A stretch of DNA of 64,000 bases from Cephalotus follicularis (lineage: Eukaryota > Streptophyta > Magnoliopsida > Oxalidales > Cephalotaceae): assembly GCA_001972305.1 (NCBI GenBank), contig BDDD01000925.1, positions 83,689 to 147,688 on the forward strand, given 5' to 3'. Below are positions 47,720-58,877 of the stretch, in pieces (position 1 is the stretch's first letter; each line of letters starts with the position of its first letter). Below the pieces are notes generated by a model, which was not told the DNA's origin, ran no database searches, and saw only the letters and a program-made list of their open reading frames with translations. A program made the position numbers and the translations under genes.

Positions 47720-47727
47720 TATAAAAG
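47720..47727 (+). promoter_or_regulatory. TATA box of LTR F
   Basis: TATAAAAG, directly downstream of the TTCTTGAA array. Confidence 0.7.
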
Positions 47728-48017
47728 GGAGAAGAAGGAAAAAGAAAAAGTTGTTGGTTGTTCTTCATTTCTCTCTTGAGATTCCATGAAAGGCTAAGCT
47801 TGGAGTTTTAGTTTTTCTCTCAAATCCCTTCTTTGATTATATTCACCAAGCAATGAGCTACCTAGGGTGGAATTTAAACCTCCCTTTGTGAGTTCTCTAT
47901 AAGTTTAGAGAAAGTTAGTGGCTGCTAAAACTTGAGGAAGGAGACGCAATCATCTTAAAGGTGAAAGGAAATCTACCCAAGCTAGTTTGCGGCAAAGAGA
48001 AGGAGCCATCATACTTG

Positions 48018-48023
48018 GTATGT
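48018..48023 (+). promoter_or_regulatory. Conserved donor-like GTATGT in LTR F
   Basis: It follows GGAGCCATCATACTTG. The same GGAGCCAWCAY block followed by GTAT occurs in Copia-2 (6,892 and 40,794) and in G (16,127 and 18,914). It may be a leader splice donor. Confidence 0.45.
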
Positions 48024-48244
48024 TCTCAAAGCCTCTTTGTAGAATTGAACATCACAAGTGCATGTTTTAGTGATGTAATTTTGATTATGAATTGTTGTGG
48101 GTGTTCCTTGGTATTATGTAAGTTAGAATTGGATATGTTAATAGTGGTGTAAAGGTTTTAAGCTTCCGCTGCGTTAAAAAAAAATACACCTTTGGCACCC
48201 TATGTCTGATTCCGACTCCAGGGATGATACACCATATCCCAACA

Positions 48245-48959
48245 GCTTGAGCTCGTTCCCAATAGCTATATGTGTAATAACATGGTTATTAATTTATCCG
48301 TAGTGACGGTTTGGGATAATACATATAGCAAATGCCAGTGTTACTGAATTTTCACAATAGAACATGAATGAAACTAAGAATGTATGGATAAAGAGTGTAT
48401 CATATGTAGAATACATATGGATGCAGCCACCTCGTGGCTTGCAAGGACACCCTAATCTAACACAGACTCCATATATAGACTGACTATTCATCTAAAAACA
48501 AATATTCTATAAAAACAAGTTCATATACTAGCTCTTCTGCTTCTATAAAAACACTATAAAGTGACTCTTTCTATTGTTGTTTCTGTGGACACATATGCTT
48601 TATGATTTTTATTCCTACAAATCCAACAACAACCATACTAGCTTAAACTTATACTTTTAGGACAATTAGGAGAATAACCATACTTTTTTCTAAAGTTTTC
48701 TATGGTTTCCTTATCCGAAGTAAAAAGTTTTCTAATCAATTTCCTACCTCGAAGACAATTTTTAAAACTTGTGTCAAAACGTTTTAAAGGTATTTTTTTG
48801 TAACCTACAAATTTTCCCCACTTAAATGTACGTAATAAATTTGTTTAGATTTTCCTAGAAAACTTACAACATTCTGTCTCTTTCTTTAACACTTCAATCT
48901 ATAACTGCATCCATATCTTCTTGGCACAAATAATAATTCTCCATAACAATCTTTATTAA
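48245..48959. other. Unassigned AT-rich stretch
   Basis: No transposon protein, LTR terminus, RNA gene or plausible host exon is recognised here. Short open frames lack any family resemblance. Confidence 0.6.
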
Positions 48960-49496
48960 TGATGTGGGGAATTTTCTATTTAAAGCATAGTGCCACATGC
49001 CCTCAAGAGAAGATGTCAGATGTCTTTTCCAAGCCTGGACACGTGGCCCAGCATTATATTTTGAATGGCATTAATGTACCGTGATCCTCGGGCGCTGCCA
49101 GCCCACGACCAGAGATATGCGCATGCACAACACCACATCCTACAAGGAAGGAGCACCAAATCCGACGGAGATCATGGGAAATGCTCGGGGTCCTCGGGAC
49201 TCCTATTTCTACGCTCAACAGTTACATTGGAGGTCTATAAATACAAAATTAAACGACTTCAACCAGGTCAGCCACTTTAGTACTCAAAAGAATCTAGTAT
49301 TCTCTGTGCAATTACTAACTTGAGCGTCGAAGTATCCCCAGGAGAACAACCTCCTGGACCTTCAACCTTTGTGCTCTTATTGTGCAAGGATCATCAACCA
49401 CGAAACAATCTTTCTCGGACAGATTCCAGCGTTTCCCTAAACAAATCAAACCCTTACACGTTGGGTACTGTTGAGGGAAGGATTTTTGCATCAACA
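48960..49496 (+). mobile_element. Tat element 5' LTR (left border approximate)
   Basis: The right border is set by CATCAACA next to the PBS. The left border TGATGTGGGG is a guess from the TG start. TATAAATA at 49,236-49,243 is a promoter candidate. Confidence 0.55.
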
Positions 49497-49498
49497 GT

Positions 49499-49516
49499 TG
49501 GTGCCATCTGTGGGAA
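49499..49516 (+). promoter_or_regulatory. Primer binding site of the Tat element
   Basis: TGGTGCCATCTGTGGGAA lies two bases after the LTR end. It is the usual Tat-lineage PBS position and similar in form to TGGCGCC-type sites. Confidence 0.7.
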
Positions 49517-49541
49517 ACGCAGCAAAAAGCCATCAAGAATC

Positions 49542-51288
49542 ATGCCTCCCAGAAAGAATATCAACAACCACTCCATAGCCGGTGGAAGTCAACTTGCCGC
49601 TGGAAACGACCCAGCCCAAACCAGTCAAGTTGCCACCATCGCCGAACAGGCTCCCGTTATGGGGGAGTTGTTCAATCAGCTGATCCAAGGGGTGGAGCGC
49701 CTCACTGATTTGCTGGTCACTAGTTTGGCCATCCAACAACATACCGGACCTGCTCCGCCAGTTGTCCGAGGAGTTTCTGGTCCTAGCAGACCAGTGGTGG
49801 AGATGGGGCACCCCAGAGGTGCCAGGCGAAACCCGCTGAGGGGAGACGGACTTCCCCCGAGGTGGTCAGGGGATAATATTCCCCTAGGAAGGAGACTTGA
49901 GATCAATGCATCTCAAAGGTGTGCGTCCTGAGCACCAGGCCATGGATGTGGGTCCCCAAGGGAAAGCCAGGGGTGCAGAAGAGGCACAAGTGCGCTCCAG
50001 CACTCCACGCGGAGCTGGAACGGTGAGGGGAAGCATAATCGACCGCCCAGCCACATTGGATGGAGGGTCACGTGTTTCTAGCAGGGCTAGGAACATTGAG
50101 GATGTTGAGCAAGCGATGAACATGAGGCTTGCCGAAGTGGAGAGGACGCTCCGAGGAGCCGAAAAGCCAAGGGGATATCTATCAGAGGTGCGCAACCTTA
50201 GCGCTCACCCCTTCACAGCTGAGATCATGACGGAGCTTATCCCTAGTGGATTCCAGCTCCCCAGCCTTGATAAATACGATGGGACCACAGATCCCATCCA
50301 ACATGTGCGCACCTACATTCAAACTATGTTTGTGCACCAAGCCTCTGATGCCACACTTTGCCGAGGATTCCCAGCCATACTGACTGGGGCTGCCCAGTCA
50401 TGGTTCTCTACCCTGGCTCAGAAGTCAGTGAAGGATTTTAACCAGCTTACGGAGATATTTGTCATTAAATTCCTCAACAGCACCACGCAGAGGAGAAACT
50501 CCACCCACCTGATCAATGTGGTGTAGGGGAGAGATGAGTCACTGAGGGACTACCTCACCAGGTTCAACAGAGAGTCTCTCACAGTGAAGGACCTTGAGCC
50601 GTCTTTTTCCCTGGTAGCATGGAATAGTGGGCTGAGGGACAACTCATCATTCACCTTTTCTCTTTTAAAGAAACCCTCGGTAGACATGGAAAATCTGCTA
50701 AGGAGAGCAAAAAGGTATGTCAACGCCGAGGAAGAGATGGCAGCCAGGAAACAAAAAGCACCCTGGTCAATCCATCAAGAGGAGAAAGGGGAGCATTCAC
50801 GAAATGCTCCCGGGAAGAAGGAGAAGAGGAAGGAGAGGTCTAACCTGCCAAAGGACGACCTCAGAAATAAGCTATCCAGGAGGGGAGATTCACCTAGGAG
50901 AGGGACGCTTGTCCCGAACTACAATAACTTTGCCCCCCTCCTGGATACACCACCAGAATACTTGCAGTGGAGCAAGATAAAGTCCTCATCTAGTGGCCCA
51001 AGAAGATGAGGTCCCCTGCAGAGAAGAGGGACACAGAAAAGTACTGCCAGTACCATCGTGACCACGGACACGATACTGAGGAGTCCCAACAATTGAAGAA
51101 TCAGATCGAGGACCTGATTCGGAAGGGGGACCTGCGTAAGTATGTAAATAGAGATGCTTCCCAGGGAAGAAGGGAGCAAAGGCAAGAGGCTCCTCGACAA
51201 CAGGAGGAGCAACAACAACAACAGCCCAGGGGTGTGATCCACACCATGTCGCGCCCCGAACCGCGAGAGCAAACCCCCACGATCCGAC
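49542..51288 (+). pseudogene. Tat element gag
   Basis: It starts with MPPRKN after the PBS. A coiled-coil N-terminus is followed by the retrotransposon gag core (GFQLPSLDKYDGTTDPIQHVRTY, shown here as blocks FQLPSLDKYDG and DPIQHVRTY; then AQSWFSTLAQ and LIKKPS-like regions) and the YCQYHRDHGHDTEE motif, a knuckle-like signature of Tat gag. Frame changes near 49,900 and stops at 50,526 and 51,007 break it. Just after REQTPTIR the gene is cut by insertion I; the downstream frame resumes at 53,443. Confidence 0.85.
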
Positions 51289-52129
51289 GTGCGAGATACA
51301 TTCCCTTCAGTCAATTTTGTCATATAATTCATACTCCAAAAGTGCTATAAATTTAAAACTTTAAACCAAAGTCATATAAGCGGAAGAATCATATATACCT
51401 CAGCGGAATTAATCAAATCAAATTAAAAACTAACTCTTAAAATCTCCCGAAATTTCGGCATGAAGTATTCGTTTATAGAGCTAAACCCCCTGTAAAGAAA
51501 AACTCAATTTATATCTTAACACTCCCGAGGGAGGAATCAACAGTTTATGTACATATGGGGCTCAGCCCTCAACAACCACACTCCCGAAGGAGGAAACAGC
51601 AATTTATCACTATAGGGGGTCCTGTCTATATCTTTTACATCAACACCCATATCATAAGCACTGCCACATGTCGGCAGGTCGATAGCTGAAATAAAACATC
51701 ACTATATCTTTATATTTGTCTCAAATACATAGGATTCCTTTTCACAATCCTTATACATGACAAGCTATATATCTCAGTACAGTTCATACATAACTAGAGG
51801 CCCTTTTTTACAGCTCATATAAACAAACTCATATCCTTTACCTTAAGTAATATCATGTACAATAGGGCAAATCAAAATATGCTATAAAGAATCCATCCGT
51901 CTCAGCTTGTCTCATTTAATACAATTCATATAAGAAAATCCATATACAAGCAACTCCATATACAACTGGCTAACAAAATCTGTTATAGAAAACCTGTCCT
52001 TCTCGGCTTACCTTGTTGCAATCCAACACCTGTGCCTGAGCCTGACCCATTCCGCACACAGGGGGAAATGGGTCAGCGACATAATGTCGTGTAGGTATAC
52101 TATGCTATGCATGCAACAGTATAATAGTG

Positions 52130-52605
52130 ATATGCGTGTGACAATATATATCAATGTATGTCATGTAGTGCATCAGCATAATGGAGATATGCGTGCAACA
52201 GTATAATACAATGTATGTCATGTAGTGCATCAGCATAATGGAGATATGCGTGCAACAGTATATATCAATGTATGTCATGTAGTGCATCAGCATAATGGAG
52301 ATATGCGTGCAACAGTATATATCAATGTATGTCATGTAGTGCATCAGCATAATGGAGATATGCGTGCAACAGTATATATCAATGTATGTCATGTAGTGCA
52401 TCAGCATAATGGAGATATGCGTGCAACAGTATATATCAATGTATGTCATGTAGTGCATCAGCATAATGGAGATATGCGTGCAACAGTATATATCAATGTA
52501 TGTCATGTAGTGCATCAGCATAATGGAGATATGCGTGCAACAGTATATATCAATGTATGTCATGTAGTGCATCAGCATAATGGAGATATGCGTGCAACAG
52601 TATAA
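52130..52605. repeat. 57-bp minisatellite, about eight copies
   Basis: The unit runs from ATGGAGATATGCGTGCAACAG through TATATATCAATG to GCATCAGCATA (57 bp). Copies are nearly identical apart from one variant near 52,205. Because 57 is a multiple of three, both strands stay open over long stretches. This explains two repetitive open frames that are not genes. Confidence 0.95.
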
Positions 52606-52884
52606 TATGTATGTATTGTATGTCATGTGCACAAATGACAATTGCGGACGGTGTCAATATACCAACTGTCCCTAAGCAGTGGTATACTGGGCTGGTCCTA
52701 ATCACATAAAAGGCCATAGGCCTGCAGACAATCCATATAACAATCAATGTCAATCATAGGGACAATCAGTCCATAGGTCTGAGCACTACTCTGCCCCTCC
52801 GGCCCGAGATAGTACTACCACCGACTACCTACCCTTTTGAGGTCGTAGCCGAGTGGGGAAGAGATAACGCTGATCACATCATGG

Positions 52885-53060
52885 CTAAGCCGTAAAAACG
52901 GTCAGAGCCCGTAATATGTGGTAAAGCCGTAAAAACGGTCAGAACCCGTAGTGTGGTAAAGCCGTAAAAACGGTCAGAACCCGTAAGGTGGTAAAGCCGT
53001 AAAAACGGTCAGAACCCGTAAGGTGGTAAAGCCGTAAAAACGGTCAGAACCCATAGGCGC
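52885..53060. repeat. 35-bp tandem repeat, five copies
   Basis: The unit includes GCCGTAAAAACGGTCAGAAC; CCGTAAAAACGG can fold into a 4-bp stem with an A-rich loop. Unit lengths vary slightly (35-37 bp). Confidence 0.92.
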
Positions 53061-53442
53061 CAGTAACCTCCAGTGATGATGTGATCGAGCACCCATAATC
53101 CTCGCGACGGAAACGTAGGTTATGGATGGGTTATCTCATAGGTCTCAAACAATAATATATATCATAATCGTACTTTGTAGTACTCGTAACCCATAACATA
53201 TGTTTGTTTAAAGGATAGGGACCATTTCATAAAGGATCTCATAGGATCCACATCCGTCAAATCATATAAAGATCATTTCGTAATCATAAGTCATTTTTCA
53301 TATCCAATGGCCATTTCGTGTTCATAATCCATTTTGTAATCAATTTTTCATATATCATTTGGTTGGTCCCTATCGAAGTTGTAATGAATGTAAAGGGAGT
53401 CCGAATGGGAGTATCCGCGCCCAGATGTCCCAATGGAAGCAC

Positions 53443-53942
53443 CCGACCATCTCTGGGGGGGTCGCATCTGGTGGCGACCACAAAAATGCTAGAAAAGCCT
53501 ATGGAAGGCAATCTATTGCTGTGCAACAAGTTCACCACAGCAAAAGGCTGAGAACAGGTGGAGATGAGGAGGTAATATCCTTCTCGGAGGCGGACTATGA
53601 GGGAGTACGTCTCCCTCATGATGACCCAGTGGTGGTAACCCTTCTAGTGGAGCTTTTAACCATGCAGAGGATCCTTGTTGACAGCGGCAGCTCGGCCGAT
53701 ATACTGTACAAACATGCATTTGATCAGTTGAGGATACCGGTCGATCGGTTGAAGCCTGTGAAGACCCCACTGGTTGGCTTTGCAGGGGAGATGGTCCATC
53801 CTCTGGGATCCATCGACCTGTCCGTGGTTGCAGGCACGGTTCCACGCCAGAGCCAGGTGTAGATGACGTTCCTGGTGGTTGATACACCAAGCCCATACAA
53901 TGCAATAATCGGGCGACCAGGGCTCAACCTAATGGAGAAGGC
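53443..53942 (+). pseudogene. Tat element protease
   Basis: It resumes gag-pol after insertion I with the ISGGVASGGDHKNARKAY block, then SEADYEGVRLPHDDPVV and the aspartic protease motif LVDSGSSADILY, and the NAIIGRPGLN tail. A stop near 53,860 and a frame change near 53,940 break the join to RT. The protease would cut the polyprotein. Confidence 0.85.
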
Positions 53943-55368
53943 ACTTGCTGATGAAGTTCCCTACAAGGTTTGGCCTAGGGGAAGTCAGAGGCGATCAACA
54001 GGTGGCAAGGCAGTGCTACAAGACTGGCGTTATGGACAAAGGGGAGGACAAGGTACTTCCAATTGCCAACGTGGAACTCAGGGGGTACATGGAACCTGAG
54101 CGTCCACAACCTATTGAAGACGTGATCCAAGTGCCCCTGGAGGAGGGCAACTCTGAAAGAGTCTTCCAAGTTGGCTCACAGCTTGGAGAGGTGGATAAGG
54201 GGGAATTAATAACATTCCTCCAAAACAACAAAGACGTGTTTGCCTGGTCGGCAGAGGAAGTCCTTGGGATCAGCCCAAGTGTAATGGTTCACAAGCTAAG
54301 TGTAGATACAATGAGGCCCCCGACTAGGCAGAAGAAGGGGAACTTTGCTCCTGAGCGGCAGCAAGCAATAGCTGAGGAGGTGAGCAAGCTCATGCTGGCA
54401 GGGTTCATAAGGGAAGTGCATTACTCAGACTGGCTGGCGAACCCAGTCCTAGTCAAAAAAGCAAATGGCAAGTGGAGGATGCGCATTGACTTCACAGACC
54501 TCAACAAAGCTTGTACCAAGGATCACTTCCCTCTCCAAAAGATAGATCAGTTGGCGGATGCGACCTCGAGCTACATAATGTTAAGCTTCTTGGATGCCTA
54601 CTCGGGGTATAATGAAATCCCCATGTATGGGCCCGATGAGAATGAGACAGCCTTCATTACAGACCGGGGGATGTATTGCTATAAAGTCATGCCTTTTGAT
54701 TTGAATAACGCAGGGGCCACCTACCAATGACTGGTGAACAAAATCTTTGAGCCTCAGATTGGGAGAAACATGGAGGTCTACATCGACAACATGCTCGTCA
54801 AGACCCCAGCCAGGAGCCCTCACATCAAAGACTTGGAGGAAACATTTAAGGTGTTGAGGAGATATAAAATGAAGCTCAATCATTCCAAATGCACTTTCGG
54901 GGTCACCTCTGGCAAGTTCCTCAGATTCATGGTCTCCAGCAGAGGAGTAGAGGCCAATCTAGAGAAGATCTCAGCGGTTCAAAATATGAGACCGCCCCAA
55001 CCCATCAAGGATGTTCAAAGACTGAATGGGAAAATAGCATCCCTGAGCAGGTTTGTTTCGAAGTCAACAAAGAAGTGCCTCCCATTCTTTAAGGTGTTGA
55101 GGGATCCCAAGGGATTTTCCTGGTCCGACGAATGCCAAGCAACCTTCGATAAGTTGAAGGAATACCTGGCTTCCCCTCCTCTGATCTCAAAACCTAAGGA
55201 CGGAGAAGACTTGTATTTGTACCTCGCGGCCACCTCGGGCGCAGTGAGTGCAGTGCTAGTTAGGGAGGAGCAGAAAGTTCAAAAGCCAGTGTACTATGTG
55301 AGCAAGGCTTTGAACGATGCTGAGGGGAGGTACCAGAGGTGGAAAAGTTCACCTATGCTCTGGTCATA
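53943..55368 (+). pseudogene. Tat element RT and first RNase H
   Basis: It contains KADVFAW-like NNKDVFAWSAEEV, WRMRIDFTDLNKAC, SFLDAYSGYNEIP and KVMPFDLNNAGATYQ, all gypsy RT blocks. The catalytic YIDD box reads YIDN, Asp to Asn at 54,788-54,790. A TGA at 54,728 follows the ATYQ block. The thumb and first RNase H region (FSWSDECQATFDKLKEYLASPP, written here as FSWSDECQ and FDKLKEYL) follow, then YYVSKALNDAEGRYQ. The copy is inactive. Confidence 0.87.
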
Positions 55369-57336
55369 GAGGCTAAAAAATTAAGGCCATATTTCCAAGC
55401 CCATACAATCAAGATTCTGACTGACAAACCACTCAAACAAGTTCTTGCGAAGCCTGACATCTCAGTTAGATTAATCAAGTGGTCAGTCGAACTAAGCAAG
55501 TATGATGTGAAGTTCGAAGCCAGGCCAGCAGTCAAATCACAGGTCTTGGCCGATTTTGTTGGAGATAATACACCTACGAAGTGTATGGAGGAGGATCCCT
55601 CCGAGAGCGAGAGGGAGTTGTGGAAGTTGTTCATGGATGGCTGTTGTTGCATCACTTGCAGTGGAGCAGGGTTGGTATTAACGAGTCCAAGTGGGTGGAT
55701 GTTGGAGTATGCTATGAGGTTCGGATTTAAAGCTACAAACAATGAAGCTGAGTGGGAAGCTCTGATAGTCAGGCTGACAATTGCAAAGCACTTGGAGGTA
55801 CAAAAGATAGAAGCCTCCAGTGATTCTCAGCTAGTAGTTAGCATGACAAGGGGAGAGTATGAAGCCCAAGAAGACTCAATGGCAAAATATTTATCACACT
55901 TCCAAAGTTTGAAACCAGCCTTCGAAGTTTTAAGAATTTTGAAAGTACCCATAGCAGAAAATGCTCGAGCAGACCAACTATCAAAATTAGCCACGGCAGA
56001 GGAGCTAGAAAAGAACCAAACCGTGCTAGTAGACCGCTTGGACAGGCCCACCATCTCTGAAGTAGATGTGATGGACATAGACCTACCACAGGAGCCAAAC
56101 TGGATGACCCCATTCATCGATTGGCTAAGGAACGGAATTTTACCCGAGGACCCAGCAGAGGCGAGGAAACTGGTGTACAGAGCAAACAGATTCCAGCTCC
56201 AAGATGTGATCCTCTACAAAAGATCTTTCTCTTTTCCTTGGCTGAGATGCTTGACTCCCCTAGAGACCGAATATGCTCCAAGGGAAGTCCATGAAGGAGT
56301 TTTTGGCAACCACACAGGGGGCAGGACGTTGTCACACAAGTTATTAAGGCAGGGCTACTACTGGCCAACCATGTATCAAGAGGCTATAGACTTGGTGAGG
56401 AAATGTGATAAATACTAGAGGAACACGAATATAAACAGACGACCCTCTCAACCTCTGACATCCATCACAGCCCCCTGGCCCTTTGCACAATTGGGAATGG
56501 ACTTCATCGGACCACTGCCTATGGCAACAGGCCAGAGGAAGTTCCTCATTGTAGCCGTGGACTATTTTACCAAGTGGGTAGAAACAGAACCCCTGGCCAT
56601 GATTACAGAGAAGAACACGGAAAGCTTTGTATGGAAATCCATCATCTGTAGATTCGGAGTCCCAAGGACAATACTCTCAGATAATGGTAAACAGTTCGAC
56701 TGCCAGGCCTTCCGTGACTTTTGTAAAGAGTAGAGAATAGAGCATAGGCTTGCTTCAGCAGCCTACCCCCAGAGCAACGGTCAAACAGAGGTGATAAATA
56801 GAGAAATCATCTCGGGCTTGAAGAAACGCCTTGAAGACAGCAAAGGAATATGGACAGAGGAGCTACCAAGTGTACTATGGGCGTATAGAACCACTCCTCG
56901 GACCAAAACTGGTGAGTCCCCATACAGTCTTTGCTTCGGAGCTGAAGCTATGATACTGGTAGAGATTGGTGTACAATCGTCAAGGGTTGTACACTTCACT
57001 CAAGAGAACAATGACGAAGGACTCAGATGCCTCCTTGATCTAGTCGAAGAGATCAGAGATAAGGCAGCTATCAGAGTTGCAGCCTATCAACAGAGGGTGA
57101 GCCATTTTTATAACAAAAGGGTAAGCCCCAAACCACTAAGACAAGGAGACCTAGTCCTACGCAACTCAGCTATCGCAGACCCAACCGATACCAGAGGAAA
57201 ACTTGCTCCCACCTGGGAAGGACCATACAAGATCAAGAGAGTGCTCCGCCCAGGAACATTCAAACTTGAAACTCTGGGGGAAAAGGAGATTGCCAGAGCT
57301 TGGAATGCTGAGCATTTGAGAAAATACTATCAGTGA
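55339..57336 (+). pseudogene. Tat element second RNase H and integrase
   Basis: The second RNase H (the extra domain of the Tat lineage) has LFMDGCCCITCSGAG, NNEAEWEAL and SSDSQLVV, which hold the Asp, Glu and Asp positions. The integrase follows with a zinc region (NHTGGRTLSHKLL ... CDKY), GMDFIGPLP, LSDNGKQFD and SNGQTEVINR (D, D, E). The C-terminal GDLVLRN and RAWNAEHLRKYY end at TGA. Stops at 56,416 and 56,731 interrupt it. Confidence 0.88.
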
Positions 57337-58877
57337 TTTGGTGTAAGTTGTACAAATTCAAGATAGCAATAAAGTTAAATTTTTTATAAATTCTTGTTCA
57401 AGATCGTAATTCCAAGTTTGCAAGGGACCGGAGGACCAATGTTCATGTCCTTAAACCTCTTGATAGCCGCCGATCAACTCCCTCAAGTCACAAAAAGCCA
57501 CCCCCGAAAAAGTAACGCCAAGCAAGGGGCAACCACCCGAGGTCCCCCAAATGCTCAACTTACACTAAGGAGATGGAATCTCATCCCGGTCAGGTACCCA
57601 AGGGGTCCACCAGGGCTCACCTGACAAAACATCCTCAGGGACCGAGCTGGTCCGAGGTCGGGAGAACGGGAAAAACTAAGGAAAACTTCTTACTCTCCCT
57701 TAACGCCGGCGAGCATGCCCGGAGACAAACACCCTGAGACGCCACCAGAGCTTAGCTTAGGGTTAACCAACCCGAACTACAAAGTCAACCTACAGTTTGA
57801 CTAACCATGAACATAGCCACCCCCAGGGGGCATTGCAAAAAGACCCCCCAGGGGGCAAACCAAAAAAGACCCCCAGGGGGCATTCCAAAAAGACTTCTCC
57901 AGGGGAGCACTCAACAAAGCCTCCTCCAGGGGAGCACTTAGAGACCCCTCCAGGGGAGCATTCAACAAAGACTCCTCTAGGGGAGCACTCAACAAGCCTC
58001 CTCCAGGGGAGCACAAAAAGACCCCCAGGGGGCATTCCAAAAAGACCCCCAGGGGGTATTACAAAAAGACCCCCCAGGGGGCATTACAAGAAGACCCCCC
58101 AGGGGATATTCCAAAAAGCCTCCTCTAGGGGAGCACCCCATAAAGCCTCCTCCAGGGGAGCACATAAAGACTCATTCAGGGGAGCACTTAAACACTCTTC
58201 CAAGGGAGCACCCAACAAAGCCTTTTCCAAGGGAACACATAAAGACTCCTCCAGGGGAGCTCGAAAAGACCCCCCAGGGGGTAGTTCTAGAAAGACTTCA
58301 AATGAAGCAATAAGACTCCCCAGGGAGCACACTCTGGTCGGCAATACCATGGGAACTTGTTCGACCATACCTAAAATCGTGTCTTGAAAGGCGAATCCAT
58401 GGGAACTCGCAATGATCAAGTTCGTTGGACTGAGCACTGTAATACAAGTGTCCCTACGAGGACTGCAAGCTCAGACGACCTAGTTCAAAACATGATGAAC
58501 CAGATGATATCCTGCTCAGCAAACCCATAGGAACTTGCCCAAGCAGACCAAAAACTTAGTCTACGAACACAAAAGAACTCGTAAAGACTAAGTCTCCTTG
58601 CCTAAGTGCCTTTAAAATAAGGTGTCCTAAGCGGACTACAAAGCTTAGGTGATTTGTCCTGAGGGAATGGCGAATGCCCAGGAAGAGCTCAAACACAACG
58701 TACAACTCAAACAGAGCCCGGGGTCAAAAATGATGGAATTTCATGAGTACTTGATGACATTTCAAAGCAAAGAAATAAAGCATACACAAGTGAGGTGCAA
58801 AGGTACTCCTTTTTCATTGATTAATATGAAATTTACATCACTGAGAAGAAAGAAAGATACAAAAGGCAAGAAAAAAT
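57337..58877 (+). other. Tat element 3' region between integrase and antisense ORF
   Basis: Noncoding. The first 470 bases are plain; a palindromic minisatellite follows; from 58,320 to 58,877 I see nothing recognisable. Confidence 0.6.
57815..58315. repeat. Minisatellite with CCCCCAGGGGG / CTCCAGGGGAG core
   Basis: About 20 units of roughly 24-27 bp. Each has a near-palindromic core (CCCCCAGGGGGC or CTCCAGGGGAGC) joined by an A-rich linker. Open frames across it are artefacts. Tandem repeats in this place are common in Tat elements. Confidence 0.9.

Larger units (their letters stand above)
46441..48244 (+). mobile_element. LTR fragment F of the Copia-2 type
   Basis: From about GGCAAAATCACTTGTG onward it aligns with the Copia-2 LTR (CTTGTGATGCCC, GTTCACTTTGTGGGCATTAGTGAACC and GCGAGTGCGCAA blocks). 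It ends ATCCCAACA. The first hundred or so bases of the LTR are missing. It has a TATA box at 47,720, a GTATGT donor-like site at 48,018, and a TTCTTGAA array in place of the GTCGAC array. Confidence 0.75.
51289..53442 (-). mobile_element. Insertion I in Tat gag, with two tandem-repeat blocks
   Basis: A 2,154-bp insertion flanked by the 5-bp repeat CCGAC (51,284-51,288 and 53,443-53,447), with ends GTGC...GCAC. It has no transposon gene. The part at 51,424-51,540 is similar to the start of element A, which suggests an LTR-related repeat, but the ends do not read TG...CA, so its class is open. Strand is assigned by that similarity only. Confidence 0.65.

Noticed and set aside
48245..48959. Possible host gene fragment between the nest and the Tat element
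   Set aside because: Short AT-rich frames with no recognisable protein and no convincing splice pattern.
52105..52641. Long repetitive open frames on both strands (126 and 178 codons)
   Set aside because: They are produced by the 57-bp minisatellite, whose length is a multiple of three. No domain, and the frame ends with the repeat.
49542..57336. Possible endogenous pararetrovirus
   Set aside because: The order gag, protease, RT, RNase H, second RNase H, integrase with LTR and PBS is that of a Tat retrotransposon; there is no movement or coat protein region.
57790..58437. Open frames over the CCCCCAGGGGG repeat (up to 196 codons)
   Set aside because: Low-complexity Pro/Gly/Lys translation of a minisatellite; no conserved protein features.
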